Shown here: positions 54,680-63,363 of the stretch, piece by piece
How positions within the stretch are numbered: position 1 is the first letter of the stretch
Layout of the letters: each line of letters begins with the position of its first letter
NCBI RefSeq assembly: GCF_002210285.1
Contig: NZ_MWQE01000005.1
Location: 124,001-188,000, forward strand
Source: Fibrobacter sp. UWR2
GTDB lineage: Bacteria > Fibrobacterota > Fibrobacteria > Fibrobacterales > Fibrobacteraceae
Length of the DNA: 64,000 bases
Reading direction: 5' to 3'
Made by a program: the position numbers and the translations under genes
Notes under the pieces: generated by a model
Seen by the model: the letters and a program-made list of their open reading frames with translations, nothing else
Database searches by the model: none
Told to the model about the DNA's origin: nothing

Positions 54680-57025
54680 ATGTCTATTCGCAAAATATCC
54701 ATACCGGCCCTGTTCATCTCATCCGCGCTCTTCCTTGGAGCGGGCTTGCTTGCCTGTTCTGATGATTCCAGCAGTTCGAGCGCTCCGGAAACAGATTCCC
54801 CGACCGACCCCGGAACAAAACCGTCTGACGAGCCGAGCAAAACTACTCCTGAAGCGAAAGACACGACCTTCCTCACTCCGGACGTTCCTACGCCGGAGGG
54901 CGGCTACTCCGGAGTCCTCGTCGGTACCTGCGAGAAGGGCCCGCTCACTATCGGCTCCGCTGTCAACCTTCAGGACCTCTCCGAAACCGACCTGACCGCA
55001 ACGGGTAAAAAGGCCGCATCGACCGTCACCGACGATTTCGGAACATATTCGCTCCAGTATTCGGGATTCAACTCCTTCGCCATGCAAGAAGCGAGCGGCA
55101 TATTCCTGAACGAAGTTACGGGCGACAAGACCGGTTCCGTGACGCTACGTTCCCTTATCCGCGCCATCGACGGTGACACCGCCAACGTGAACGTGATGAC
55201 CCATCTCGAAGCGCCCCGCATCGCCTACCTGATGAAGGAAAATTCCATGAGTTACGCCGAGGCCCAGGGCAAGGCCGAAAGCGAAGTCCTGCGGGCTTTC
55301 CATATGCAGAACTTCATGGCCCCGGCGCGCAAGCTCTCTGTATTCGGGCAGACGGAAGCCGACGCAAACCTGCTCGCCATGACCCTTTTGCTCCTGGCCG
55401 AAAACGCCTCCAGCGACATGCAGGCGGTAATTGATGCCATCGCCGCGGACATCGAAAAGGACGGTACCTGGGACGATAACGCCACGAAGGCCAAAATTGC
55501 GGACTGGGCATACCTGCAGAGGATGGACGACCTCTCCTATTACCTTGAAAACATGGGTACAGGGATCAAGTTGCCGAACTACGAACAGAAATTCCGTACG
55601 TTCTGGTTCGAAACTTTCGGACTTGGCATCTGCGATTCCACGAACCAGGGGAAGATCACTGCCTGCACCAATGAACTGAGCCAGTACTCGACCAAGGAAT
55701 TTGTCTGTGTCGACTCCACGTGGCGCATTGCGTCTGCGTCTGTCCTGCAGAACCGCGAAGGTGTCGAGCTGTTTGGTGAATGTACCGCCGATATGGAAGG
55801 GACGGTAAAAGATGGTAACGGGAAGACGTTTATCTGCAAGAAGCAAAAATGGAATTACGCAAGCGAAGCGGAACTCCTGAACATCGCGGTTTCTGCGAAG
55901 AACGGGGCCTGTACGGCAGCCAACAACGGAAGCGTCCTGCAACATGAATCCAGCTATGTGCTGTGCCAGAACTCGACTTGGAAAAAACTCGACTCGCAGC
56001 CCGTCGACTACTCCAAGGGCCGCGCCATGAACGAAAAACTCGGCCCCGGCATCAACCTGGGCAATGCTTGGGAATCTCAGGGCCAGAAGGGCGCCAGTGC
56101 CGACTGCGGATGGAGCAACTGCATCAAGGATGAATACTTCAAGATTATCAAGGATGCCGGATTCAAGTCCGTACGCCTCCCCGTGCGCTGGAACTACGAT
56201 GCCGCAAAGGATGCTCCCTACACGCTCGACGCCGGCCGACTTGCTGGCGTGAAGGCCGATATCGAACTCGCTCTCGCGCAGGGGCTCATAGTCATCGTGA
56301 ACTTCCACCATTACGTTGAACTCAACAACTACGCCGTCTATTACGACAACAATCCTGGCGGCTACGACAAGGAAAAAGCCCGATTCCTTGGAATGTGGGA
56401 ACAAGTGGCAAAGGAAATGGACGCCTACGGTGACGACCAAATCGTTCTTGAAATCTTGAACGAGCCGCACGAAATGAAGAACAAGTATGTCGATGACCTG
56501 ATGATGTCCGCATACGAGGTCATCCGCAAGAACGCCCCGGGCAAGACCATCATGTTCGAAGGCAACGGATATTCCAAATTTGCGCAGATATCCAACGTGA
56601 AACTTCCCGCAGATGGCAACATTATCTTCTCGGGCCACTATTACGAACCGTTTGAATTCACGCACCAGGGGCACGGCTACGACTGCGGATACAAGCTGAA
56701 GGACAGCGACATTTCGAGAGTTCCCTCGCACTTCAAGGCATACGTGGATTCTGCCACCACCCACTTCCCCGACATTAACGGAGGCCATATCCCGCTGAAC
56801 ATGGGTGAATTCGGCGTCTCGGGCCAATACGGCAGCTGCGGAGGCAACGGGCCTTCCGATAGCGACCGCGCAAAATGGACCGATGCCGTCATCAAGGCCG
56901 CAACCGACAACGGCATGTCCTGGCAGTACTGGGGGCTCGTTGGCGTAGGCGGGTTCGAGGCATACAACAAGAATTCCAACCAGTGGTACACCGAACTCCT
57001 GGATGTATTCAACAAATACCTCTAG
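54680..57025 (+). CDS. GH5 family endoglucanase-like lipoprotein
   Basis: This 781-residue lipoprotein has a signal peptide with lipobox LLAC (Cys26) and a Ser/Pro/Thr linker. Residues about 75-310 form a helical domain of unknown role. Three short Cys/Trp modules follow (about 310-450), each with a Cys near the start and a closing CxxxxW. The GH5 barrel spans about 455-781: GINLGNAWES, VRLPVRWNYD, VNFHHYVELN, acid/base Glu595 in LEILNEPHE, GHYYEPFEFT and nucleophile Glu710 in MGEFGVSG. It probably cleaves beta-1,4-glucans at the cell surface. GAGAGG precedes the ATG. A perfect terminator follows. Confidence 0.93.
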   Translation: MSIRKISIPALFISSALFLGAGLLACSDDSSSSSAPETDSPTDPGTKPSDEPSKTTPEAKDTTFLTPDVPTPEGGYSGVLVGTCEKGPLTIGSAVNLQDLSETDLTATGKKAASTVTDDFGTYSLQYSGFNSFAMQEASGIFLNEVTGDKTGSVTLRSLIRAIDGDTANVNVMTHLEAPRIAYLMKENSMSYAEAQGKAESEVLRAFHMQNFMAPARKLSVFGQTEADANLLAMTLLLLAENASSDMQAVIDAIAADIEKDGTWDDNATKAKIADWAYLQRMDDLSYYLENMGTGIKLPNYEQKFRTFWFETFGLGICDSTNQGKITACTNELSQYSTKEFVCVDSTWRIASASVLQNREGVELFGECTADMEGTVKDGNGKTFICKKQKWNYASEAELLNIAVSAKNGACTAANNGSVLQHESSYVLCQNSTWKKLDSQPVDYSKGRAMNEKLGPGINLGNAWESQGQKGASADCGWSNCIKDEYFKIIKDAGFKSVRLPVRWNYDAAKDAPYTLDAGRLAGVKADIELALAQGLIVIVNFHHYVELNNYAVYYDNNPGGYDKEKARFLGMWEQVAKEMDAYGDDQIVLEILNEPHEMKNKYVDDLMMSAYEVIRKNAPGKTIMFEGNGYSKFAQISNVKLPADGNIIFSGHYYEPFEFTHQGHGYDCGYKLKDSDISRVPSHFKAYVDSATTHFPDINGGHIPLNMGEFGVSGQYGSCGGNGPSDSDRAKWTDAVIKAATDNGMSWQYWGLVGVGGFEAYNKNSNQWYTELLDVFNKYL

Positions 57026-57058
57026 AAGGAGCATTTTATAGCGTTTGTGCATGGGAAG

Positions 57059-57083
57059 ACCTCGGCAATTGCCGAGGTTTTTT
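57059..57083 (+). terminator. Rho-independent terminator after the GH5 gene
   Basis: ACCTCGGCAATTGCCGAGGT is a perfect palindrome followed by a T-run, 33 bases past the stop. Confidence 0.9.
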
Positions 57084-57152
57084 CTATATTTGAGCCCGCA
57101 ATTAATCAGCCTTGGAGAACAAATCGAAAAGGCATAAAAAAGAGACAAAATC

Positions 57153-58562
57153 ATGGGAAAATCACTCTATCAGAAGATTTTTGAAAGCCACACGGTAGCA
57201 AAGCTCCCGAGCGGCCAGTGCCAGCTCTTTATCGGGCTCCACCTCTGCCACGAAGTCACGAGCCCGCAGGCTTTTGCGCAGCTCCGCGAAGAAGGCCAGA
57301 AGGTGCTGTTCCCGGAACGCACTTTCGCCACGGTCGACCACATTATCCCGACCACCTTCCCGGAACGCAACCGCCCGCTCAAGGACGGCATTTCCGAAGA
57401 GATGTTCTCCCACATTGAAAACAACACCAAGAACAACGGCATCAAGTTCTTTGGCCCCGCTACCGCCGAACAGGGCGTTATCCACATCGTGGGCCCCGAA
57501 GAAGGCGTGACCCAGCCGGGTATGACCGTTGCCTGCGGTGACTCTCACACGGCAACACACGGTGCCTTCGGTGCTATCGCATTCGGTATCGGCACAAGCC
57601 AGGTGGCAGACGTTTTGGCCACCCAGACGCTCGCCATGAGCCCGCTCAAGACTCGCCGCATCAAGTTCACCGGCAAGCTCAAGCCGGGTGTGACCGCCAA
57701 GGATGTCGCCCTCGCCTACATCGCCAAGCTTGGCGTGAACGGTGGCGTTGGCTACGCTTACGAATTTGCAGGCCCGGTCATCGAAGAAATGGGCATGGAA
57801 GGCCGTATGACGGTCTGCAACATGGCTATCGAAGGCGGCGCCCGCGTCGGTTACTGCAACCCCGACGAAAAGACTTTCGAATACCTCAAGGGCCGTCCGT
57901 ACGCCCCGAAGGCCGACAAGTGGGACGAAGCAGTCGCTTACTGGAAGTCCGTTGCTACCGACGCCGACGCCCAGTTTGACGACGAAGTTGAAATCAACTG
58001 CGACAACCTCGAACCGATGGTCACCTGGGGTATCACTCCGGCTCAGGCCATCCCGCTCAACGGCAACATGCCGAAGATTAGCGAATTCGAAGGCAGCGAA
58101 AAGAAGGTCATCTCCGAAGCTTATGAATACATGGGCTGGGAAGAAGGTTCCAAGATGATTGGCCGCCCCATCGATATCGCGTTCGTGGGTAGCTGCACCA
58201 ACGGCCGCCTCAGCGACTTGCAGGCCGCCGCCGAAATCATCAAGGGCCACAAGGTCGCCCCGACCGTGAAGATGTGGGTCGTTCCGGGCTCCATGAAGAT
58301 CAAGGTGGAAGCCGAAGCTCTCGGTCTCGACAAGATTTTCAAGGAAGCCGGTGCCGAATGGCGCGAAGCGGGCTGCTCGCTCTGCCTCGCCATGAACCCG
58401 GACAAGCTCAAGGGCCGCCAGGTGAGCGCAAGCTCCAGCAACCGTAACTTCAAGGGCCGTCAGGGCAGCCCCTCGGGCCGCACCATCCTCATGAGCCCCG
58501 CCATGGTGGCCGCTGCCGCCATCGAAGGCTGTGTCACCGACGTCCGCAAGTACATCAAGTAA
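57153..58562 (+). CDS. leuC: 3-isopropylmalate dehydratase, large subunit
   Basis: LeuC with LeuD isomerises 2- to 3-isopropylmalate in leucine synthesis. The 469-residue protein has the aconitase layout: [39 protein letters not shown], and 4Fe-4S ligands in [12 protein letters not shown] and [11 protein letters not shown], ending with [20 protein letters not shown]. The length is normal. leuD follows after 18 bp. The 69-bp gap upstream, after the GH5 terminator, shows no leucine-codon leader peptide. leuA and leuB are not in the window. Confidence 0.97.
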   Translation: MGKSLYQKIFESHTVAKLPSGQCQLFIGLHLCHEVTSPQAFAQLREEGQKVLFPERTFATVDHIIPTTFPERNRPLKDGISEEMFSHIENNTKNNGIKFFGPATAEQGVIHIVGPEEGVTQPGMTVACGDSHTATHGAFGAIAFGIGTSQVADVLATQTLAMSPLKTRRIKFTGKLKPGVTAKDVALAYIAKLGVNGGVGYAYEFAGPVIEEMGMEGRMTVCNMAIEGGARVGYCNPDEKTFEYLKGRPYAPKADKWDEAVAYWKSVATDADAQFDDEVEINCDNLEPMVTWGITPAQAIPLNGNMPKISEFEGSEKKVISEAYEYMGWEEGSKMIGRPIDIAFVGSCTNGRLSDLQAAAEIIKGHKVAPTVKMWVVPGSMKIKVEAEALGLDKIFKEAGAEWREAGCSLCLAMNPDKLKGRQVSASSSNRNFKGRQGSPSGRTILMSPAMVAAAAIEGCVTDVRKYIK

Positions 58563-58580
58563 CGCAAGGAGATTTAAAAA

Positions 58581-59183
58581 ATGAATTCTATCGACATTGT
58601 TAAAGGTTCCGGCGTTCCTGTACGCGGCAACGACATCGACACTGACCGTATCATCCCGGCACGCTTCCTCAAGTGCGTCACGTTCGAAGGCCTCGGCGAC
58701 AACGCCTTTGCCGACGATATCGCTGGCCTCGCCGCCCAGGGCAAGGTCCACCCGTTCCGCGATCCGGCCTACAAGAACGGTTCCATCCTCGTTTCGAACC
58801 AGAACTTCGGTTGCGGTTCCAGCCGTGAACACGCACCGCAGGCTCTCAAGCGTTGGGGCATCCGCGCCATCATCGCCGAAAGCTACTCCGAAATCTTCTT
58901 CGGTAACTGCGTTGCCATTGGCGTGCCTTGCTACAAGGTGAGCCACGAAGTGGCCGACAAGATTCTCGCCTGGATCGAAGCACACCCGAGTGAAGAACTA
59001 GTGACGAGCACCGAAAGCCGCACGCTCAAGATGGGCGACGAAACCATCGAGCTCACGCTTGCCGACGGCCCCCGCGGTCAGTTCCTCGACGGCTCCTGGC
59101 ACGCACGCTCCGCCCTCATGGCCAACGCCGACAAGGTGCAGGAACTCGCCAGCAAGCTGCCGTATATGCAGTTCCTTAAGTAA
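58581..59183 (+). CDS. leuD: 3-isopropylmalate dehydratase, small subunit
   Basis: This 200-residue swivelling subunit pairs with LeuC. Typical stretches are GNDIDTDRIIPARFLKC near the N-terminus, FGCGSSREHAPQALKRWGI in the middle and IIAESYSEIFFGNCVAIGVPC. The RBS AAGGAG lies 8 bases before the ATG. It is cotranscribed with leuC and followed by a repeat and a strong terminator. Confidence 0.97.
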   Translation: MNSIDIVKGSGVPVRGNDIDTDRIIPARFLKCVTFEGLGDNAFADDIAGLAAQGKVHPFRDPAYKNGSILVSNQNFGCGSSREHAPQALKRWGIRAIIAESYSEIFFGNCVAIGVPCYKVSHEVADKILAWIEAHPSEELVTSTESRTLKMGDETIELTLADGPRGQFLDGSWHARSALMANADKVQELASKLPYMQFLK

Positions 59184-59192
59184 TTGTAAAGT

Positions 59193-59235
59193 GTCATCCT
59201 GAGCGAAGCAACGCTAGTTGCGTAGTCGAAGGATC
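59193..59235. repeat. Dispersed intergenic repeat of the GTCATCCTGAGCGAAGC type
   Basis: The motif GTCATCCTGAGCGAAGC, a short variable middle and CGTAGTCGAAGGATCT form an imperfect palindrome (ATCCT...AGGAT). Very similar elements recur between genes of many bacterial genomes. Only one copy is in this window. Confidence 0.65.
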
Positions 59236-59244
59236 TAAAGCATT

Positions 59245-59277
59245 ACAAAGCGCCCGGTTCAAAACCGAGCGCTTTGT
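59245..59277 (+). terminator. Rho-independent terminator of leuCD
   Basis: ACAAAGCGC and GCGCTTTGT pair (9 bp), then CGGTT and AACCG after one mismatch, with a 3-base loop. It lies 60 bases past the leuD stop. Confidence 0.85.
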
Positions 59278-59358
59278 TGTTTGTAAAAACAAAATGCTTG
59301 CACCCCCTCATAAATAAAGGTATATTCAATAAAGTTTTAACAGGGATACAGGTTTGTC

Positions 59359-59772
59359 ATGAACAATTTAGGGGCTAAACACATATTATGCTGGATGCTT
59401 TTCAGCATGCTCATGTCCATCATCCCCGTAATAAGTCTTTGGGGGTACAAAACGGGACACGAGGACTTCCTCGCTCTTATCCTTTTCCTCGCTGCAATTG
59501 CAGAACTGCTAGCCATTCCCTTAAGCCTGCTGAATTTATTTCTTTTCAAAAAGAATCTCAGCATCAAGGCCGCCAAGCGGATTGCCACCATCCCCCTTGG
59601 GCTCTGCATTGTCTGCTCCACAATACTTCTCATGTACAGCATTGTTATCTTTTATGACGGCAATTCTTCCGTAATCATAACATCGGTTGCAACAATGCTT
59701 CAACTTTTCGTAGCAATCATTGCGATTAGCTGGTTTAGGAACAAAATTGAGGAACTGTATACTCATTTATGA
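59359..59772 (+). CDS. Small four-helix membrane protein, tandem paralog 1
   Basis: This 137-residue protein has four predicted membrane helices (about 10-30, 35-60, 70-95, 100-125) and little else. It starts MNNLGAKHILCWMLFSMLMS and contains LLNLFLFKKNLSIKAAKRIA. The next gene is clearly homologous along its whole length (MNNLKAKHILGWMIF; LLNLFLFKKNLNTDVAKRIA). I do not recognise the family. Both are AT-rich compared with leuD. The stop and the next start are 13 bp apart, so the pair is one transcript. Confidence 0.75.
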   Translation: MNNLGAKHILCWMLFSMLMSIIPVISLWGYKTGHEDFLALILFLAAIAELLAIPLSLLNLFLFKKNLSIKAAKRIATIPLGLCIVCSTILLMYSIVIFYDGNSSVIITSVATMLQLFVAIIAISWFRNKIEELYTHL

Positions 59773-59785
59773 GCCGAGGTTTGTC

Positions 59786-60208
59786 ATGAACAATTTAAAG
59801 GCCAAACACATACTTGGTTGGATGATTTTTTGCATGATTATGCCAATCATTCCCGTAGTAAGTTATTTTGTATTTTTAGATCACTCGCAAATGAGAGATG
59901 GAGGCCTATTATTAATCTATCCTGGACTTGCAGTACTACTCGTCATCCCATTGAGTCTGCTGAATTTATTCCTTTTCAAGAAAAATCTAAATACCGATGT
60001 GGCCAAACGGATTGCAACAATTCCCTTTGGGTTCAGCATCGTTTGCTCAGGGACACTTTTCTATATAATGATTCGGTTTATTTTGAGCAGCAATTACGGT
60101 GCCACCTTCATGCCGGTATTCATCACCGCCATTTATCATGTTATTGCATTCAAGGCGATTTTCTGGTTCAGGAATAAAATTGATCAGAACGCATCAACCG
60201 ACTCCTGA
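59786..60208 (+). CDS. Small four-helix membrane protein, tandem paralog 2
   Basis: The protein is 140 residues from the ATG at 59786, whose context (GAGCCGAGGTTTGTC before ATGAACAATTTA) copies that of paralog 1; an upstream extension is not needed. It has four membrane helices in the same places. Loop residues after helix 1 (FLDHSQMRDGG) differ from paralog 1 (GYKTGHED), so the outer loop has diverged most. Function is unknown. The stop is 9 bases before the L,D-transpeptidase start. Confidence 0.75.
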   Translation: MNNLKAKHILGWMIFCMIMPIIPVVSYFVFLDHSQMRDGGLLLIYPGLAVLLVIPLSLLNLFLFKKNLNTDVAKRIATIPFGFSIVCSGTLFYIMIRFILSSNYGATFMPVFITAIYHVIAFKAIFWFRNKIDQNASTDS

Positions 60209-60217
60209 TTTCAACCC

Positions 60218-60658
60218 ATGTTCACCTCCCCCATCAACAACATTCTCGTAGAAAAGGCAAAACGCCAAATGCACTTGCGCAACGGCGAGAATATCGTCAA
60301 GACGTACAGGATTTCGCTGGGCAAGAATCCCGTGGGAGCGAAGGTCAAATCCGGAGACAACAAGACGCCCGAGGGCAATTACACCATCGAGTGGCATAAT
60401 CCTAAAAGCAAGTTTCATTTATCGCTGAAGATTTCGTACCCGAACGCAGAGCAAATCAAGGCCGCAAAAGAAGGCAACTACGAGCTCGGCGGCGACATCA
60501 TGATCCACGGCTACCCGAACAAGGTTCCTGCATTCCTCTTTAAATTCTGGCACAAGTGGAAAGACTGGACTGCCGGCTGCATCGCCGTCACGAACGACGA
60601 AATCGAGGAAATCTACGACGCCGTCAAGGACGGAACTCCAATAACCATTCTGCCATAG
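60218..60658 (+). CDS. L,D-transpeptidase (YkuD family), no signal peptide
   Basis: This 146-residue protein is a nearly bare YkuD catalytic domain: YRISLGKNPVGAKVKSGDNKTPEGNYTI, then DIMIHGYPNK and DWTAGCIAVTNDEIEEIYDAV, with the catalytic His and Cys in HGYPN and TAGC. Such enzymes crosslink peptidoglycan through a Cys. Most are exported, but this one starts MFTSPINNILVEKAKRQMHL with no signal peptide or helix, and the frame upstream is closed by the preceding stop 9 bases away. It may be exported by another route or act in the cytosol. No RBS is evident. Confidence 0.85.
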   Translation: MFTSPINNILVEKAKRQMHLRNGENIVKTYRISLGKNPVGAKVKSGDNKTPEGNYTIEWHNPKSKFHLSLKISYPNAEQIKAAKEGNYELGGDIMIHGYPNKVPAFLFKFWHKWKDWTAGCIAVTNDEIEEIYDAVKDGTPITILP

Positions 60659-60689
60659 CGTTTCTGCAAATCTTTTTTATATTATAATC

Positions 60690-61181
60690 ATGCCAAGATT
60701 TACACACATAATCCTAGCCCTCGGCCTTTTGATGATTCCTGCAAAGACGTTTGCGTCGGACTTCTTTGTGTATCCCCATGGCATTTCCGTTGGAGCCGGT
60801 TCGGACATGCTATCCGTAGCATTCGACTGGACAACCTCATATTCTCGAATCATCAAACGCACCAATGACGAGTTGATAACACACGATTTTTGGTGGGCAG
60901 TCAGGACACGCTACTTTTACGATTCTGATGAAGAACAATCGTGTATTTTCTTACAGCCAAACGTGCACTACTTATTAAAAATCTTCATCCTCGATTTGGC
61001 GTTAGGGCCAGAAATAGGATGGAAGGAAGATACCGGTTTTGACTACGGAGGGTCAGCACGGATAGGATTTTTGAGTATCGCCTATATTGAATTCGGATAT
61101 TTGTTCAATTCAGACAAGACATACGCCCAGTTCCTACTCAATGTGCCATTAGGCCCCCTCTTTAGCTTATTTATGCCGTAA
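60690..61181 (+). CDS. Hypothetical secreted or outer-membrane protein
   Basis: This 163-residue protein has a signal peptide (MPRFTHIILALGLLMIPAKTFA, cleaved before SDFF). The rest alternates short hydrophobic strands and loops (GISVGAGSDMLSVAFDW, FWWAVRTRYFYD, GGSARIGFLSIAYIEFGYLF) and ends in a hydrophobic stretch, LLNVPLGPLFSLFMP. This suggests a small beta-barrel-like envelope protein. I do not recognise a family. It is AT-rich and converges on the PH-domain gene. Confidence 0.7.
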   Translation: MPRFTHIILALGLLMIPAKTFASDFFVYPHGISVGAGSDMLSVAFDWTTSYSRIIKRTNDELITHDFWWAVRTRYFYDSDEEQSCIFLQPNVHYLLKIFILDLALGPEIGWKEDTGFDYGGSARIGFLSIAYIEFGYLFNSDKTYAQFLLNVPLGPLFSLFMP

Positions 61182-61194
61182 CGAGCCTTTCCCC

Positions 61195-61827
61195 CTACCC
61201 CATATACTTTGACTTATACCCGTGGTTTTCCTTGGGGCGCAGGTCGTTGGGGTACATCACATCGGTGTAGATGTCCTCCTGCAGTTGCTTCACGAGCTTG
61301 TACACCTCTGCATAATCGGCGACGCTGTCGATGGAAATGCCCGCGTTGGTAGAAGTCCTACGCCCATTCATCGTTGCGGGATTGGCCTGCGCGGAGGTCG
61401 TGATGATGTCGCCCACGCCAAACCACTGGTCAAAAATGCCGCGGTGCAGGTCCACGTGCGAAAGTTCCGCGAACGGCTTTGACTTGTATGTCCTGGCGAA
61501 AATGCCGCCGGAGGCATAGATGGCCTTGTCCGTGACGATGTAGGCCGTATTGCGGTACCGCCGGAACGAGAGCAGAGCCCCGCCCAGATAGAGCCAGACC
61601 GGCATCAGGTGGAGCAGCATAAAGGGCACCATGAAGAATGCCATGTTTTCAGACTTGTCAGCCGTAAACGCAGCCCCAATAACGCCAAAATCTATAGCAG
61701 CCCAAATCGCAGCAAACGGGAGCAGCGGATTGAAAATGCATTCGAAGATGAAGCACGTCTTGTCCGGCTTGCCGGCATAAAGGATCTTTTCATCCTTCCC
61801 TATCAAAAGCGTCAGTTCGTTATCCAT
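61195..61827 (-). CDS. Membrane PH-domain (DUF304 / bPH2) protein
   Basis: The protein is 210 residues from the ATG at 61827, which has AAGGGG 5 bases upstream; a GTG two codons earlier is less likely. Two membrane helices (about 25-47 and 65-90) are followed by a bacterial PH domain: YRNTAYIVTDKAIYASGGIFA, AELSHVDLHRGIFDQWFGVGDI. This is the usual bPH2 layout of small membrane proteins of unknown role. A tail of about 30 residues ends in GYKSKYMG. It is transcribed toward the end of the secreted-protein gene at 60690. Confidence 0.85.
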   Translation of the reverse strand: MDNELTLLIGKDEKILYAGKPDKTCFIFECIFNPLLPFAAIWAAIDFGVIGAAFTADKSENMAFFMVPFMLLHLMPVWLYLGGALLSFRRYRNTAYIVTDKAIYASGGIFARTYKSKPFAELSHVDLHRGIFDQWFGVGDIITTSAQANPATMNGRRTSTNAGISIDSVADYAEVYKLVKQLQEDIYTDVMYPNDLRPKENHGYKSKYMG

Positions 61828-61984
61828 GTGCACCCCTTAGGTAAAAAGTCCATAGATGAAACGCAGTTCGTCCAACTGTCTAATTATAAAAAAATGTGAG
61901 CGTACGCACAAAGACAGGCCTTTTTACCGGATGAATTTTATGAAAAACAGCCCGAATAACGTATATTCAAAATAGGTGGTTCCC

Positions 61985-63295
61985 ATGAAACCGAATCTGT
62001 TGCCCAATTTGCTCTTCTTGCTTTCCTTGAGCCTGCTTGCCGCAGGCTGTTCGCAGGTTGTCTCTAACCCTGCCAAAGGTGAACTCGATGACGACGGTTT
62101 CTACTACACCGATGTCGACTGGGTATTTTCGGAATGGACTCTTCCTGAATATTTCCACGCCGAATTTTTCGATTCCGTAAAATACCTCCCCCCACCCGAA
62201 GAGAATATCATCCCTATTCCGGATGACGGTTGGTGGCTCGTCGAACTGAATGAGACTAGCAGTAAGATTTATGGAGGCTTCTTCATCGGCAGTGAAGACG
62301 GTGTTGCACGCTACATGCTTAGCATGGATAAGGTTGACGGGGAGCCTCCCCTGCTCGCACCTACGGCCGATTACTATGCAGAGGGAGAACCTATGATGGA
62401 AATAACGGCCCTGATAGAACCTATAGAATATGAGGACCGCCTATTTTATCCGATAGAATCTAGCATTCTGGATACTAGCTTTGTCTTTTCGCGCATTCGC
62501 CTGTACAACAGGGACGGAACGCCTTATCGGGATACGGTAGACAACGTGCTGGTAGTCGGCAGTAAACAGGAAACCTACTCGCTGGAATTCAGTGCGAACA
62601 TCATTCTTGCAGGCAAGTATATGGGCACAAGCGACGGAGCATCCCTGGAGGAACTTGTCGAAAAGATTAGGGATCGCCTGAACAAGGCGCTCAACCCGGG
62701 CGGCGTGAACGTGAAGGAACTCAATATCCTCTATGCCAAGGATCACCCGCGTGCAGCGGACGCCTTCCCCGAATCAGAACAGTTTGTCGTCGATAGGGAT
62801 GCATCCTTGGATGCCCTAGACTTACTTGCCAAATGGCCCGGTCACGAAGGCGAGATAAGTTTCGTCCTGGGGTACTATGTACAGGACGATTCGGACGAAG
62901 ACGGTGCGGTTGCCGGTTTCTCGGCTTCTCCTGGAGCAATTTATAACGGAGATTCCGATAGTTTTGCCGACATTATTGTCATTTCCTCACATATAAAAAA
63001 TGGACGGTGGAATGAAGACCTCTCCAGCACGGGAGTTGCGAACACGGCCATTCATGAACTGGGCCATTTCTTTGGGCTCAGCCACACCACGGAATTTGGC
63101 GGTTACGCATTCGACAATCTGGACGACACTCCGGAATGCCCGGACTTGCAGAATAGCGAGCAGCGCATGAACAAGTGCCCGGACCGGCATTACCTCATGT
63201 TCCCGAAGGAACCGCTGGACTGGGAATATTCGACATTTACGCCGCAACAGATGGATGTTATCCGCCAGTACCTTTCGATGCACCAGCATAAATAA
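61985..63295 (+). CDS. Lipoprotein with metzincin-type zinc protease domain
   Basis: This 436-residue lipoprotein has a signal peptide ending in LAAGC (Cys22). The ATG at 61985 is chosen; AGGTGGT directly upstream serves as RBS, and a GTG three codons earlier would consume it. The catalytic motif HELGHFFGLSH (His357, Glu358, His361, His367) matches HExxHxxGxxH of metzincins, and HYLMFPK about 45 residues later can be the Met-turn. The first 200 residues are beta-rich and of unknown function. A cysteine pair (PECPDLQN, NKCPDR) lies near the active site. It is probably a surface protease; substrate unknown. Confidence 0.85.
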   Translation: MKPNLLPNLLFLLSLSLLAAGCSQVVSNPAKGELDDDGFYYTDVDWVFSEWTLPEYFHAEFFDSVKYLPPPEENIIPIPDDGWWLVELNETSSKIYGGFFIGSEDGVARYMLSMDKVDGEPPLLAPTADYYAEGEPMMEITALIEPIEYEDRLFYPIESSILDTSFVFSRIRLYNRDGTPYRDTVDNVLVVGSKQETYSLEFSANIILAGKYMGTSDGASLEELVEKIRDRLNKALNPGGVNVKELNILYAKDHPRAADAFPESEQFVVDRDASLDALDLLAKWPGHEGEISFVLGYYVQDDSDEDGAVAGFSASPGAIYNGDSDSFADIIVISSHIKNGRWNEDLSSTGVANTAIHELGHFFGLSHTTEFGGYAFDNLDDTPECPDLQNSEQRMNKCPDRHYLMFPKEPLDWEYSTFTPQQMDVIRQYLSMHQHK

Positions 63296-63302
63296 ACAAA
63301 AA

Positions 63303-63331
63303 TCCCGGCAAATACTGTGTACCTGCCGGGA
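63303..63331 (-). terminator. Rho-independent terminator of the superoxide dismutase gene
   Basis: On the minus strand TCCCGGCA and TGCCGGGA pair (8 bp) and are followed by TTTTTG. It lies 33 bases past the sod stop, between convergent genes. Confidence 0.8.
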
Positions 63332-63363
63332 ATATTGAATAAATTAGTCACTGCTAGAACAAA

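Noticed and set aside
54516-54995. 159-codon frame overlapping the GH5 start
   Set aside because: It runs through the terminator hairpin and the GH5 signal peptide in another frame and gives a basic, low-complexity product.
59359-60208. One gene broken by a frameshift
   Set aside because: The two frames are each full length, homologous from start to end and have copied start contexts, so they are tandem paralogs.
60662-60690. Leaderless promoter with TATAAT next to the ATG at 60690
   Set aside because: The -10 hexamer ends one base before the ATG, so transcription would begin inside the gene and miss the start codon.
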